Numbered from the stretch's first letter, positions 21,149 through 35,490 are shown. The stretch is DNA of 64,000 nt from Sideroxyarcus sp. (GCA_030651895.1 JAUSBR010000007.1:1-64000); one strand, 5' to 3'. The notes: a model not told the origin generated them from the letters alone. Made by a program: numbers and translations.

Positions 21149-21180
21149 ACGACAAGCCCCGCAAAAGCGGGGCTTGTCGT
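21149..21180. terminator. Hairpin between convergent S74-like gene and purB
   Basis: ACGACAAGCCCCGC-AAAA-GCGGGGCTTGTCGT, perfect 14-bp stem. Confidence 0.85.
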
Positions 21181-21202
21181 TTGTGCTGCCGGAAAAGCCG
21201 AC

Positions 21203-22609
<1,407 letters not shown>

Positions 22610-22627
22610 TTACGTTAAAGAACGGGC

Positions 22628-23680
22628 TCAGGCAGGCGTTTGATTGAGCAGCACCGTGCGCGTCGGGAAGGCGAAGTCGGCGCCATTGCGGGCGATGATG
22701 GCGGCGACTTGCAGCAGTATCTCCTGCTTGATTGCATGGAACTGCTTCAGCTCGGTGGTCTTGCTGAAGGCCTGGATGACGAAGTTGATCGAGGAATCGG
22801 CGAACTGGTCGAAGGCGACGAAGGAGGGCTGCTCGTTGTCGATCTCGGGGTGCTGATCCAGCATGGTTCGCACCTCCTCAACGATGTTCTCCATCCTGCC
22901 GATGTCCTCGTAGCGCAGGCCGATGGTCTCGCGGATACGGTGGTGCGACATGCGCGAGGGGTTCTCCACCACGATGGAGGTGAATAGCGAGTTGGGGACG
23001 TAAAGCGGAGTCTTGTCGGGCGAGCGGATGATGGTCTGGCGCCAGCCGATCTGCTCGACCCAGCCTTCGATGTTCTTGTCAGGCGAACGCACCGCATCGC
23101 CGACGTTGAACGGCCGGTCCAGATGGATCATCACTGCGCCGAAGAAGTTTGCCAGCAGGTCCTTGGCGGCGAAGCCGACCGCGATGCCGCCCATGCCGCC
23201 GAAGGCCAGCACACCGGAGAGGCTGAAACCCAGCGTCTGCATCACGGCCATGGCGGCAATGACGAAGACCGAGATACGTGCGACCTTGCCCAGCCCGTCC
23301 ACGGTGGTGCGGTCCAGATGTCCGCCTGCGCGGATGCGTGCAGCGACCATGTTGTCGGCCAGTTCGCGGATCAGCTTGAGCAGGAACCACGAGATGCAGA
23401 CCACGATGGCGATGCTGCGCACGGGGGCGACATATTCAAGCAAGGCTTCATCGGTCTGGCGATGCAGCAGATGCAGTGCAAAGGAGATGCCGCCCACCCA
23501 GATCAGCAGCGGCAATGGTTTGCGTGCCGCCGCGATCAGGGAATCGTCCCAGACATTCTCCGTGTGGGCGGCGACCTTTTCAGCCTGCTGCAGCGCGCGG
23601 CGGGCAAGGTAATGCGCCGCAACAGTGGCGGCGAGTACCAGCAGCAGGCGGACGGTTTCGGGACTCAGGTTGATGGTCAT
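22628..23680 (-). CDS. MscS-family mechanosensitive channel
   Basis: FGGMGGIAVGFAAKDLLANFFGAVMIHLDRPFNVGD, GWVEQIGWRQTIIRSPDKTPLYVPNSLF. Confidence 0.92.
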   Translation of the reverse strand: MTINLSPETVRLLLVLAATVAAHYLARRALQQAEKVAAHTENVWDDSLIAAARKPLPLLIWVGGISFALHLLHRQTDEALLEYVAPVRSIAIVVCISWFLLKLIRELADNMVAARIRAGGHLDRTTVDGLGKVARISVFVIAAMAVMQTLGFSLSGVLAFGGMGGIAVGFAAKDLLANFFGAVMIHLDRPFNVGDAVRSPDKNIEGWVEQIGWRQTIIRSPDKTPLYVPNSLFTSIVVENPSRMSHHRIRETIGLRYEDIGRMENIVEEVRTMLDQHPEIDNEQPSFVAFDQFADSSINFVIQAFSKTTELKQFHAIKQEILLQVAAIIARNGADFAFPTRTVLLNQTPA

Positions 23681-23693
23681 GCGTTCTCCTTGC

Positions 23694-24782
23694 TCATTTC
23701 TCGATGATGCCGCCGCCGAGGCAGATTGCCCCGTCGTAGGCAACCACCGATTGTCCAGGTGTTACCGCCCACTGCGCTTCATCGAAGCTGAAGCGGGCCG
23801 AATCGGTGCCGGTCAGGGCGATACGACATCCTGCATCCTGCTGGCGGTAGCGGGTCTTGGCGGCGTAGGCGCGTGTGGTGTCCGGCGCGGTGCCGCTGAT
23901 CCAGTGCATCTCCAACGCTTCAAGTTCCGGTTTGAGCAGAGCGGGGTGGTCGTGCCCCTGCACCACGATCAGGCGGTTTTTCGCCATGTCCTTGCCGGCG
24001 ACGAACCACGGTTCGCCGCTGCCTTCCTTGCCGCCGCCGATGCCGAGTCCCTGGCGCTGGCCGTAGGTGTAGAACGACAGGCCCATGTGCGGGCCCATCA
24101 CCTTGCCTTCCGGCGTGACCATGTCGCCGGGCTTGGTCGGCAGGTAACGGTTGAGGAACTCGCGGAAAGGGCGCTCGCCGATGAAGCAGATGCCGGTACT
24201 GTCCTTCTTCGCGGCGTTGGAGAGGTTGTGCTGGCGCGCGATCTCGCGCACCTTGCTCTTCGGAATATCAGCTAGCGGAAACATCGACTTCGACAATTGC
24301 TGCTGGTTCAGGCGATGCAGAAAGTAACTCTGATCCTTGCTGTCGTCGTCGGCCTTGAGTAACTGGAACCGGCCGTCCTGCTCGCGCACCTTGGCGTAAT
24401 GGCCGGTGGCGATCTTGTCGGCGCCGAGGCGGATGGCGTGGTCGAGGAAGGCCTTGAACTTGATCTCGGAGTTGCACAGGATATCGGGGTTCGGCGTGCG
24501 CCCGGCCTCGTATTCGCGCAGGAAATAGCTGAACACGCGGTCCTTGTACTCCTTGGCGAAATTGACCGCCTCGATGGGAATGCCGATGGTGTCGGCCACC
24601 GACACGGCATCGATCAAATCCTGGCGTGAGGAGCAGTATTCGCTGTCGTCATCGTCTTCCCAGTTCTTCATGAACAGGCCGATGACCTCGTAGCCCTGTT
24701 GCTTCAGCAGAAGCGCGGTGACAGAAGAGTCGACGCCGCCGGACATGCCGACGACGACAGTAATTTTACGATCGCTGTTCAC
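23694..24782 (-). CDS. mnmA: tRNA-specific 2-thiouridylase
   Basis: [72 protein letters not shown]. Confidence 0.97.
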   Translation of the reverse strand: MNSDRKITVVVGMSGGVDSSVTALLLKQQGYEVIGLFMKNWEDDDDSEYCSSRQDLIDAVSVADTIGIPIEAVNFAKEYKDRVFSYFLREYEAGRTPNPDILCNSEIKFKAFLDHAIRLGADKIATGHYAKVREQDGRFQLLKADDDSKDQSYFLHRLNQQQLSKSMFPLADIPKSKVREIARQHNLSNAAKKDSTGICFIGERPFREFLNRYLPTKPGDMVTPEGKVMGPHMGLSFYTYGQRQGLGIGGGKEGSGEPWFVAGKDMAKNRLIVVQGHDHPALLKPELEALEMHWISGTAPDTTRAYAAKTRYRQQDAGCRIALTGTDSARFSFDEAQWAVTPGQSVVAYDGAICLGGGIIEK

Positions 24783-24788
24783 GATTGG

Positions 24789-24822
24789 CCCCTCTCCCTC
24801 TGGGAGAGGGTTCGGGTGAGGG
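24789..24822. repeat. Dispersed palindromic (REP-like) intergenic element
   Basis: CCCCTCTCCCTCTGGGAGAGGGTTCGGGTGAGGG, resembling the well-known proteobacterial CCCTCTCCC...GGGAGAGGG...GGGTGAGGG intergenic repeat. Confidence 0.7.
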
Positions 24823-24830
24823 CTTGCCCT

Positions 24831-25277
24831 TTACTCATAATGCGTGATGAGGTCGAGCGGGTAGCGCTTGCCTGCGAGATAGTCTTCCACACAGCGCAGA
24901 ATCAGCGGGCTGCGATGGCGCGCTTGCGTGGCGCGAATCTCATCCAGTGTCATCCACACGGCGCGCACGATACCCTTGTCCAATTGGCGCTCCGGCTGAT
25001 GGGAGAGGATGCGCCCGCCGAAAGCAAAGCGCAGATAAGTGGTATCGGAAGCGGTCGAATGCCAGCGATAGACACCGATCAGGAATTCCGGCTCGAAATC
25101 ATAGGCCGACTCCTCCAGCACCTCGCGTACCGCGCCTGCGGGCAGGGTCTCGTTAGGTTCCCAGTGTCCGGCGGGTTGGTTGAACAGCAGACCCTGCGGG
25201 GTATGTTCTTCCACCAGCAGGAATTTGCCGTCCTGTTCGAGGACGGCGGCGACGGTGGCGTGTGGTTTCCAGATCAT
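24831..25277 (-). CDS. NUDIX hydrolase
   Basis: Nudix box [23 protein letters not shown]. Confidence 0.92.
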   Translation of the reverse strand: MIWKPHATVAAVLEQDGKFLLVEEHTPQGLLFNQPAGHWEPNETLPAGAVREVLEESAYDFEPEFLIGVYRWHSTASDTTYLRFAFGGRILSHQPERQLDKGIVRAVWMTLDEIRATQARHRSPLILRCVEDYLAGKRYPLDLITHYE

Positions 25278-25300
25278 GACGGGATTTTAAACGAAATAAA

Positions 25301-25324
25301 AAAGGCAGGGTTGCCCCTGCCTTT
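25301..25324 (-). terminator. Intrinsic terminator downstream of tRNA-Leu
   Basis: AAAGGCAGGG-GCAA-CCCTGCCTTT on the minus strand followed by a T-rich tract. Confidence 0.85.
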
Positions 25325-25329
25325 CAATT

Positions 25330-25416
25330 TGGTGCCGGGGGGGGGAATCGAACCCCCACGCCCTTTCAGGCACCGGATTTTGAGTCCGGCACGTCTACCA
25401 GTTCCATCACCCCGGC
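25330..25416 (-). tRNA. tRNA-Leu (anticodon CAA)
   Basis: Minus strand GCCGGGG acceptor pairs CCCCGGC-A-CCA; anticodon loop CTCAAAA; long variable arm; T-arm GGTTCGAATCC. Confidence 0.95.
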
Positions 25417-25541
25417 TGGGTGTATTTCCCATGCCGCTGCGGAATCAGCGCTCCGCAACGAGAAGGGCGCGAATTATCCATGAAACGCCCCCCTCCATCA
25501 ACTACAATGCGCGCTTTTCTACCCGCATCCCCGTGGTTTCC

Positions 25542-27667
<2,126 letters not shown>

Positions 27668-27738
27668 ACGGTCATCTCTTCCGTGTTAGAATGCGCACCT
27701 TTGATTTTTAATAACCCGATCTTCAAGGAGGAGTAGTC

Positions 27739-28083
27739 ATGGTTTCTATCAGCGAATTGTTCATCAGCAACGCGTACGCAGAGGGTGCAGCAGCAGCCCC
27801 GCAGGGCGGCGGTTTCCTCGAATTTTTGCCCCTGGTCGCCTTGCTGGCGGTGTTCTATTTCCTCATCCTGCGCCCGCAACAGAAGCGCGCCAAGGAGCAC
27901 AAGGCTTTGATGGAAGCACTGCAAAAGGGCGACGAAGTCGTCACCGTTGGCGGCGTGCTGGGCAAAGTGACCAAGGTCGGTGAAGAGAATGTGGCCATCG
28001 AGGTCGCCGACAACGTCGTTATGCAAGTGCAGAAGATGGCGATCCAGAACGTCCTGCCCAAAGGCACGATCAAGTCGATCTGA
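27739..28083 (+). CDS. yajC: Preprotein translocase subunit YajC
   Basis: LVALLAVFYFLILRPQQKRAKEHKALMEALQKGDEVVTVGGVLGKV. Confidence 0.97.
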   Translation: MVSISELFISNAYAEGAAAAPQGGGFLEFLPLVALLAVFYFLILRPQQKRAKEHKALMEALQKGDEVVTVGGVLGKVTKVGEENVAIEVADNVVMQVQKMAIQNVLPKGTIKSI

Positions 28084-28122
28084 GCCGCGTGATTCCCTTC
28101 TGCCGCAAGCCAAGGTGCTGAA

Positions 28123-29937
28123 ATGAACCAATATCCGCTCTGGAAATACCTGCTGATCCTGCTTTCGCTGTTGCTGGGCCTGGTCTATACACTGCCCAAC
28201 TTTTACGGCGAGTCGCCAGCGGTGCAGGTGTTGCCGCTGCGCTCCAGCCTCAAGGCGGACACGGCACTGCTGGCCCGGGTGGATGAGGTACTGAAGTCGG
28301 CGCAATTGGCTCCCGAAGTGGTTTCTCTGGATGCCACCAGCGTCAAGGCGCGTTTCGCCGATACCGACACCCAGTTGAAAGCCAAGGACGTGTTGCAGGC
28401 GCAATTGGGCGAGGACTATATGGTGGCGTTGAATCTGTTGTCGCGTTCGCCGCAGTGGCTGCCCGACTACTTCAATGCCTTGCCGATGTATCTGGGTCTG
28501 GACTTGCGCGGCGGCGTGCATTTCCTCATGCAGGTGGACATGAAGGGCTCTCTGGACAAGGCGCTGGAATCGTCTTCCGGCGATATCCGCAGCACCCTGC
28601 GCGAGGCGAACATCGCCTATTCCGGCGTGAGCCGTGACGGCAGCATCGTCACCACCAAGTTCCGCGATGCCGATGCGCGCAGCAAAGGCGAGGAAGAACT
28701 CAAGCAGCGTTTCGCCGGGCTGGAATTCAACAGCAGCGAGTCGGGCAGCGACTTTCTGTTGCATGGCCGTCTCAAGCAGCAGGAACAGTTGCGCATCCAG
28801 GAAGCGGCAATCCAGCAGAACCTGACCACCCTGCGTAACCGCGTCAACGAACTGGGCGTGGCCGAACCGGTGATCCAGCAGCAGGGTGCGGACCGCATCG
28901 TGGTGCAACTGCCCGGCGTGCAGGACACTGCCCGTGCCAAGGAGATCCTCGGTCGCACGGCCACACTGGAAGTGCGTCTGGTCGACGACGAGCGCCAGAT
29001 CGGTTCGGGGTCGGTCGCACCGTTCGGCACCGAGATATTCAAGGACAGCGATGGTTCGCTGTTGCTGGTGAAGAAGAGCGTGATCCTGACCGGCGACAGC
29101 ATCGACGATGCGCAGCCCGGTTTCGACAGCCGCAACAACGAACCGGCCGTGCATATCAACCTGGATGCCAAGGGCGCGCGCAAGTTCAAGGATGCGACGC
29201 GCGAGAACGTCGGCAAGCGCATGGCCATCATCCTGTTCGAAAAGGGCAGGGGCGAAGTGGTCACCGCACCGGTCATTCGCGAAGAGATCGGCGGCGGACG
29301 CGTGCAGATCAGCGGCAGGATGAACACGGTGGAAGCCAACGACACCGCGCTGCTGCTGCGCGCCGGTGCCCTGGCGACGCCGATGGAGATCATCGAAGAG
29401 CGCACCATCGGCCCCAGCCTGGGGGCGGACAACATCAAGCGCGGTTTCGATTCGACCAAGATCGGTTTCATCGCCATCGCCATTTTCATGATCGTCTATT
29501 ACCTGATGTTCGGTACCGTGTCGGTGCTGGCGCTGGGCGCGAACCTGCTGCTGCTGGTCGCCCTGCTGTCGATGATGCAGGCCACGCTCACCCTGCCCGG
29601 TATGGCGGGTATCGCGCTGACACTGGGCATGGCGATCGACGCCAACGTGCTGATCAACGAGCGTATCCGCGAAGAACTGCGCAACGGCGTGCCGCCGCAG
29701 ATGGCCATCCACACCGGCTACGAGAACGCGTTTGCCACCATCCTCGACTCCAACATCACCACGCTGATTGCCGGTATCGCGTTGTTCATGTTCGGCTCCG
29801 GCCCGATCAAGGGCTTCGCTGTGGTGCTGTGTCTGGGCATCCTGACCTCGATGTTCAGTGCGGTGATGGTGTCGCGCATGCTGGTCAACCTGATCTATGG
29901 CCGCAAGACGAGACTGAACAAAGTCGCGATCGGCTAA
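28123..29937 (+). CDS. secD: Protein translocase subunit SecD
   Basis: YLGLDLRGGVHFLMQVDM, GMAIDANVLINERIREELRNG; order yajC-secD-secF. Confidence 0.98.
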   Translation: MNQYPLWKYLLILLSLLLGLVYTLPNFYGESPAVQVLPLRSSLKADTALLARVDEVLKSAQLAPEVVSLDATSVKARFADTDTQLKAKDVLQAQLGEDYMVALNLLSRSPQWLPDYFNALPMYLGLDLRGGVHFLMQVDMKGSLDKALESSSGDIRSTLREANIAYSGVSRDGSIVTTKFRDADARSKGEEELKQRFAGLEFNSSESGSDFLLHGRLKQQEQLRIQEAAIQQNLTTLRNRVNELGVAEPVIQQQGADRIVVQLPGVQDTARAKEILGRTATLEVRLVDDERQIGSGSVAPFGTEIFKDSDGSLLLVKKSVILTGDSIDDAQPGFDSRNNEPAVHINLDAKGARKFKDATRENVGKRMAIILFEKGRGEVVTAPVIREEIGGGRVQISGRMNTVEANDTALLLRAGALATPMEIIEERTIGPSLGADNIKRGFDSTKIGFIAIAIFMIVYYLMFGTVSVLALGANLLLLVALLSMMQATLTLPGMAGIALTLGMAIDANVLINERIREELRNGVPPQMAIHTGYENAFATILDSNITTLIAGIALFMFGSGPIKGFAVVLCLGILTSMFSAVMVSRMLVNLIYGRKTRLNKVAIG

Positions 29938-29949
29938 GGGGATAAGACA

Positions 29950-30882
29950 ATGGAATTCTTCCGCATCAAAAAAGACATCCCGTTCATGAGTTACGGGAAA
30001 GTGACTACCAGCATCTCGCTGGTGACTTTCCTGCTGGCTGTGTTCTTTCTGGCCACCAAAGGTCTGAACTTTGGTGTCGACTTCACCGGCGGCACGGTGA
30101 TGGAAGTGCATTACGCCCAGCCGGCGGACATCAACAAGGTGCGCGAACAACTTGCCAGCGTTGGACTCAAGGATTCGCTGGTGCAGAACTTCGGCACCAG
30201 CCATGACGTGTTGATCCAGGTGCCGCTGAAGCAGAACACCATGGGCGCCAAGCTCAGCGATCATGTGGTCGAGACTTTGCGTCAGCAGGACGCCAGCGTC
30301 GAACTGCGCCGCGTCGAGTTTGTCGGCCCGCAGGTCGGCAAGGACTTGGTCGAGAACGGCGCGATGGCGCTGTTGCTGGTCAGCCTGGGTATCGTCGGTT
30401 ATCTGTGGATACGTTTCGAATGGAAGTTCGGTCTGGCAGCGATCATTGCCAACCTGCACGACGTGGTCATCATCCTGGGCTTCTTTGCCTTCTTCCAGTG
30501 GGAGTTCTCTCTCTCGGTGCTGGCGGCGGTGCTGGCGGTGCTGGGCTACTCGGTGAACGAATCGGTGGTGGTGTTCGACCGGATCCGCGAGAACTTCCGC
30601 AAGATGCGCAAGACCGAAGTGGCGGAGATCATCGACAACGCCATCACCCGCACCATGTCGCGCACCATCATCACCCATGCTTCCACGCAGATGATGGTCA
30701 CCGCGATGCTGTTCCTGGGCGGCGAAACTCTGCATTACTTCGCGCTGGCGCTGACTATCGGCATCTTGTTTAGTATCTACTCGTCGGTGCTGGTCGCCAG
30801 CCCCTTGCTGATGATGTTCGGCGTGTCGCGCGAGGATTTCATCAAGCCGGAGAAGACCGAAGCTGAAGAGGTCCTGCCCTGA
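29950..30882 (+). CDS. secF: Protein translocase subunit SecF
   Basis: NFGVDFTGGTVMEVHY, GYSVNESVVVFDRIRENFRK. Confidence 0.98.
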   Translation: MEFFRIKKDIPFMSYGKVTTSISLVTFLLAVFFLATKGLNFGVDFTGGTVMEVHYAQPADINKVREQLASVGLKDSLVQNFGTSHDVLIQVPLKQNTMGAKLSDHVVETLRQQDASVELRRVEFVGPQVGKDLVENGAMALLLVSLGIVGYLWIRFEWKFGLAAIIANLHDVVIILGFFAFFQWEFSLSVLAAVLAVLGYSVNESVVVFDRIRENFRKMRKTEVAEIIDNAITRTMSRTIITHASTQMMVTAMLFLGGETLHYFALALTIGILFSIYSSVLVASPLLMMFGVSREDFIKPEKTEAEEVLP

Positions 30883-31529
30883 TGGAATTGCTCACCGGCT
30901 TCATCGATATCGTCCTGCATCTGGACGCGCACCTGCTGGCGCTGGTGCAGGAATATGGTATGTGGATCTACGCCATCCTGTTCGCCATTATCTTCGCCGA
31001 GACCGGATTGATCATTGCGCCTTTCCTGCCCGGCGATTCGCTGCTGTTCGTGATCGGTGCGCTGTGCGGCATGGGTTCGCTGGAACTGCAGATCGCCATG
31101 CCCTTGCTGATCCTTGCTGCGTTCATGGGGGACAACACCAACTACTGGGTAGGCAGGTTGCTGGGCTTGCGGCTGCTCAACCATGCCAGCCAGAAGCTCA
31201 TCAAGCACGAACATCTGGAAAAGACCCACGCCTTCTATGACAAGCACGGCGGCAAGACGGTCATCTTTGCACGCTTCCTGCCCATCCTGCGTACCTTCGC
31301 ACCTTTTGTGGCGGGCATAGGCACCATGAACTATCGCCTGTATGTGATGTACAGCATCATCGGCGGTGTGTCCTGGATCGGCAGCCTCACGCTGGCGGGC
31401 TACTTCTTCGGCAACATTCCCGTCATCAAGGACAACCTCACCCTGATGATTCTGGTCATCATCTTCATCTCGTTCATTCCGGCGATCCTTGAGTTCATCA
31501 AGCATCGTCGTCGGCAGCGCGCCAACTAG
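30882..31529 (+). CDS. DedA-family membrane protein
   Basis: FAETGLIIAPFLPGDSLLFVIGALC, GDNTNYWVGRLLG, FARFLPILRTFAPFVAGIGTM. Confidence 0.95.
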   Translation: MELLTGFIDIVLHLDAHLLALVQEYGMWIYAILFAIIFAETGLIIAPFLPGDSLLFVIGALCGMGSLELQIAMPLLILAAFMGDNTNYWVGRLLGLRLLNHASQKLIKHEHLEKTHAFYDKHGGKTVIFARFLPILRTFAPFVAGIGTMNYRLYVMYSIIGGVSWIGSLTLAGYFFGNIPVIKDNLTLMILVIIFISFIPAILEFIKHRRRQRAN

Positions 31530-32452
31530 TTGTTGGCCGGGAGCATCAGACTCCCGGCGACCCGTTGCGGCTGCCAGTTTCGTATCGCCCAATCCAGCAC
31601 CGTCCGGGTATCGCTGCCAGTCAGTTCGGCGGGCGGCTCCTGCCGCAGAAATCCCAGCACGCGCAGCAATGTTGTGACCGGTTGTGATGCATCCACCGGC
31701 GCGGCCAGCGTCTGCTTGCTCAGTTTCTCTCCGGCTTGGTTAACAGCGATGGGCAGATGCATGTAGTGCGGAACCGGCAAAGCCAGCAGCTGCTGCAGAT
31801 ATAGCTGGCGCGGCGTGGAAGCCAGCAGGTCGGCACCGCGCACGATATGCGTGATGTTCTGGAAAGCATCGTCCGCCACCACCGCCAGTTGATAGGCGAA
31901 CAAACCGTCGGCGCGTTTCACAACGAAGTCACCGATTTCATTCACAAGATTCTGTGAAATGCGGTCTTGCAGTACATCGTTAAACTCGACTGGGGACGGA
32001 TCGAGGTCGGTGCGTACCCGCCATGCCGGTGTTACCCGTTGATGGGCCATGCCGTTGCGACAGGTCCCCGGATAAACGAATCCTTCGATGCCGTGCAGCG
32101 CCGAATCGGCGATCTCTTTGCGTGTACAGCAACACGGATACGCCGCGCCGCTGTTCTGCAATTGATGCAATGCTTCCTCGTAAGCCGCTGTGCGATGGCT
32201 CTGGTAGATCACAGGCTCGTCGCTATGCAGCCCGAACAGTTCCAGCGTGCGCAGAATGTTTTCTGCCGCACCCGGCACGCAACGCGGCGTATCGAGGTCT
32301 TCCATGCGCACCAGCCAGGTGCCGTGATGATGTTTTGCGTCGAGATAACTGCCGACGGCGGCGATGAGAGAACCGAAGTGGAGAGGACCGGTGGGGGAGG
32401 GGGCGAAGCGCCCCCTGTAAGCGGAATCAGGCGGGAACAACTTCTTCTTCAA
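31526..32452 (-). CDS. gluQ: Glutamyl-Q tRNA(Asp) synthetase
   Basis: RGRFAPSPTGPLHFGSLIAAVGSYLDAK; Cys-rich zinc region; KLSKQTLAAPVD; truncated GluRS. Confidence 0.94.
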   Translation of the reverse strand: MKKKLFPPDSAYRGRFAPSPTGPLHFGSLIAAVGSYLDAKHHHGTWLVRMEDLDTPRCVPGAAENILRTLELFGLHSDEPVIYQSHRTAAYEEALHQLQNSGAAYPCCCTRKEIADSALHGIEGFVYPGTCRNGMAHQRVTPAWRVRTDLDPSPVEFNDVLQDRISQNLVNEIGDFVVKRADGLFAYQLAVVADDAFQNITHIVRGADLLASTPRQLYLQQLLALPVPHYMHLPIAVNQAGEKLSKQTLAAPVDASQPVTTLLRVLGFLRQEPPAELTGSDTRTVLDWAIRNWQPQRVAGSLMLPANN

Positions 32453-34685
32453 ACTCCAGCACCACCTTGCCTTCTTTCACATCCACGGTGACCTTGCCGC
32501 CGTTCGCCAGCTTGCCGAACAGCAGTTCATCGGCCAGTGCGGAGCGGATGGTATCCTGGATCAGCCGCGCCATCGGGCGGGCGCCCATCAGCGGGTCGAA
32601 GCCGTTTTCTGCGAGGTGGTCCTTGAGCGCATCGGTGAAGATCGCGTCGACTTTCTTCTCGTGCAGTTGCTCTTCCAGCTGCATGAGGAACTTGTCGACC
32701 ACGCGCAGGATGATATCCTTCGACAGCGAAGCGAAGGAGACGATGGCATCCAGACGGTTGCGGAACTCGGGGGTGAACATCTTCTTGATGTCGGCCATCT
32801 CGTCACCGACCGAGGAGGTCTTGGTGAAGCCCATGCTGCTCTTGTTCAAAGCCTCGGCGCCCGCGTTGGTGGTCATGATGATCACCACGTTGCGGAAGTC
32901 GGCCTTGCGTCCGTTGTTGTCGGTGAGCGTGCCGTGATCCATCACTTGCAGCAGGATATTGAAGATGTCCGGATGTGCTTTCTCGATCTCGTCCAGCAGC
33001 AGCACGCAATGAGGTTGCTTGCTGATGGCTTCAGTGAGCAGGCCGCCCTGGTCGAAACCGACATAACCGGGCGGAGCGCCGATCAGGCGCGACACGGCAT
33101 GGCGCTCCATGTATTCGGACATGTCGAAGCGATGGATGGGCATGCCCATGATGTAGGCCAATTGGCGCGCCACTTCGGTCTTGCCGACACCGGTGGGGCC
33201 GGAGAACAGGAAGCTGCCGATGGGCTTCTGCGGGTTGCCGAGGCCGCTACGCGACATCTTGATGGCGCGTGCCAGCACATCGATCGCCTTGTCCTGTCCG
33301 AATACGGTGGTTTTCAGATCGCGGTCCAGGTTCTTCAACGCGTTCTTGTCATCATGCGACACGGTACGGGTCGGAATGCGAGCGATCTTGGCGATGATCT
33401 CTTCGATCTCGTGCTTGCCCACGATCTTCTTCTGCTTTGACTTGGGCAGGATGCGTTGTGCCGCACCGGCTTCGTCCAGCACATCGATCGCCTTGTCCGG
33501 CAGGTGACGATCGTTGATGAAGCGCGAAGACAATTCGGCTGCACTGGTGATGGCGGCGGCGCTGTACTTGATGCTGTGGTGATCCTCGAAGCGCGACTTC
33601 AATCCTTTCAGGATCTCGATGGTCTGCTCGACCGAAGGCTCGGACACGTCGATCTTCTGGAAACGACGTGACAGCGCGGAATCCTTCTCGAAGATGCCGC
33701 GATATTCCTGGTAGGTGGTCGCGCCTATGCATTTCAACACGCCACTCGACAGGGCGGGTTTGAGCAGGTTGGAGGCATCCATGGTGCCGCCGGAGGCTGC
33801 ACCCGCCCCGATGAGCGTGTGGATCTCGTCGATGAACAGCACGGCGTTAGGATTGTCTTTAAGCTCTTTCAGCACCGCTTTCAGGCGCTGCTCGAAATCG
33901 CCGCGATATTTCGTCCCGGCCAGCAGGGAACCCATATCCAGTGCATAGACATGGGCTTCCTTCAGGATCTCCGGCACATCGCCTTCGGTGATGCGGCGTG
34001 CCAGTCCTTCGGCGATGGCGGTCTTGCCAACGCCGGCTTCGCCCACCAGCAGCGGGTTGTTCTTGCGGCGGCGGCACAGTGTCTGTATTACGCGCTCCAA
34101 CTCGGTATCGCGCCCGATCAGCGGATCGACCTTGCCGGCGAGAGCATGGGCGTTGAGGTCCAGCGTGTAGTTCTTCAGCGCGCTGTCGCCTTTGCTGTCC
34201 TGCTCTTCCTCGGTCTCGTTACCGGTCTTTTGCGTGGAATGCTGCGCTTCTGCAGTCTTGTTGATGCCGTGCGCGATGTAGTTCACCACGTCGAGGCGGG
34301 TGATGGCGCGCTGGTTGAGGAAATACACCGCGTGCGATTCCTTCTCGCCGAACAGGGCAACCAGGATATTGGCGCCGGTGACTTCCTTCTTGTTGGTGGA
34401 CTGCACATGCAGGATGGCGCGCTGGATAACGCGCTGGAACCCGACGGTGGGCTGGGTATCGACTTCGCCCGTGCCGGGAACAACAGGCGTGTGGGTCTCG
34501 ATGTGCTGAACCAGCACGGCGCGCAATTCTTCTATATCCGCGCCGCAGGCACGCAAGACATGCGCGGCGGAAGGATTGTCCAGCATCGCCAGCAGCAGGT
34601 GCTCGACGGTGATGAACTCGTGCCGTTTCTGGCGGGCTTCGACAAAGGCCAGATGCAGGCTGACTTCCAGTTCTTGCGCGATCAT
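32427..34685 (-). CDS. clpA: ATP-dependent Clp protease ATP-binding subunit ClpA
   Basis: [46 protein letters not shown]; adjacent clpS. Confidence 0.98.
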   Translation of the reverse strand: MIAQELEVSLHLAFVEARQKRHEFITVEHLLLAMLDNPSAAHVLRACGADIEELRAVLVQHIETHTPVVPGTGEVDTQPTVGFQRVIQRAILHVQSTNKKEVTGANILVALFGEKESHAVYFLNQRAITRLDVVNYIAHGINKTAEAQHSTQKTGNETEEEQDSKGDSALKNYTLDLNAHALAGKVDPLIGRDTELERVIQTLCRRRKNNPLLVGEAGVGKTAIAEGLARRITEGDVPEILKEAHVYALDMGSLLAGTKYRGDFEQRLKAVLKELKDNPNAVLFIDEIHTLIGAGAASGGTMDASNLLKPALSSGVLKCIGATTYQEYRGIFEKDSALSRRFQKIDVSEPSVEQTIEILKGLKSRFEDHHSIKYSAAAITSAAELSSRFINDRHLPDKAIDVLDEAGAAQRILPKSKQKKIVGKHEIEEIIAKIARIPTRTVSHDDKNALKNLDRDLKTTVFGQDKAIDVLARAIKMSRSGLGNPQKPIGSFLFSGPTGVGKTEVARQLAYIMGMPIHRFDMSEYMERHAVSRLIGAPPGYVGFDQGGLLTEAISKQPHCVLLLDEIEKAHPDIFNILLQVMDHGTLTDNNGRKADFRNVVIIMTTNAGAEALNKSSMGFTKTSSVGDEMADIKKMFTPEFRNRLDAIVSFASLSKDIILRVVDKFLMQLEEQLHEKKVDAIFTDALKDHLAENGFDPLMGARPMARLIQDTIRSALADELLFGKLANGGKVTVDVKEGKVVLEFEEEVVPA

Positions 34686-34686
34686 T

Positions 34687-34989
34687 TTAATTTTCCTCCA
34701 TGCGGCATCGTAACGGATGCCCGTGCTGCGTTGCAAACGCCGATACCTGATTCACCTTGGTCTCGGCGATGTCTTTGGGGTACAGGCCGCATACGGCTGA
34801 TCCCTCATTATGTATTTGGAGCATGACTTGCGTCGCGCGTTCCTGGCTCATCGAAAAAAACGTCTTCAAAACTTCGATCACGAACTCCATCGTGGTGAAA
34901 TCGTCGTTTATCAGTATCACCTTATACAGCTTGGGCGGTTTGGTCTTGCTGCGTTCCAGCAGGTTTACGTTTTCTTGTTTGGTTGCCAT
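34687..34989 (-). CDS. clpS: ATP-dependent Clp protease adaptor ClpS
   Basis: [45 protein letters not shown]. Confidence 0.97.
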   Translation of the reverse strand: MATKQENVNLLERSKTKPPKLYKVILINDDFTTMEFVIEVLKTFFSMSQERATQVMLQIHNEGSAVCGLYPKDIAETKVNQVSAFATQHGHPLRCRMEEN

Positions 34990-35196
34990 CGTTCGCTATT
35001 CTCACCCTGTGCTCAGTTGCATATTTGACGATTAGAATGGGATTTTCAAGTCAATTCGAAAATAAATCTTATTTAGCGCTTGACGTTACAACTTCAACTG
35101 GGGTAAAAAGCGCTCGGGTGTTTGAATCAAAGTATCTGCTAGTGCTGGTTTTGCCATGTGCGGTCCCATTTGCGATCTTGGAATTCAAACAATTTA

Positions 35197-35222
35197 GACG
35201 GGATTTCCACCCGTCGTTTTTT
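35197..35222 (+). promoter_or_regulatory. Terminator-like hairpin in the cspA leader
   Basis: GACGGG-ATTTCCA-CCCGTC-G-TTTTTT ending about 16 nt before the cspA ATG. Confidence 0.6.
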
Positions 35223-35237
35223 GTAAGGAAGCAAAGC

Positions 35238-35441
35238 ATGGCAAACGGTACTGTTAAATGGTTCAACGACGCTAAGGGTTTCGGTTTCATCACTCCCGAT
35301 GACGGCAGCGAAGACTTGTTCGCGCACTTCTCCGCGATCAACATGAGCGGCTTCAAGTCGCTCAAAGAAGGTCAGAAAGTGACTTTCGAAGTTGTTCAAG
35401 GTCCCAAGGGCAAACAAGCCTCCAACATCCAGGCGGGTTAA
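35238..35441 (+). CDS. Cold-shock protein (CspA family)
   Basis: [34 protein letters not shown]. Confidence 0.98.
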   Translation: MANGTVKWFNDAKGFGFITPDDGSEDLFAHFSAINMSGFKSLKEGQKVTFEVVQGPKGKQASNIQAG

Positions 35442-35462
35442 TTCCTGTTTGAGGTGTGAAAA

Positions 35463-35490
35463 AAAGCCCGGCGTGAAAACGTCGGGCTTT
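35463..35490 (+). terminator. Terminator downstream of csp gene
   Basis: AAAGCCCGGCGTGAAAACGTCGGGCTTTTT: stem, loop and T tract. Confidence 0.85.

Noticed and set aside
32398-32416. AGGGGGCG-AAG-CGCCCCCT hairpin as a clpA terminator
   Set aside because: Lies within the conserved gluQ N-terminal coding sequence (RGRFAPSPTG region) and lacks a T tract.
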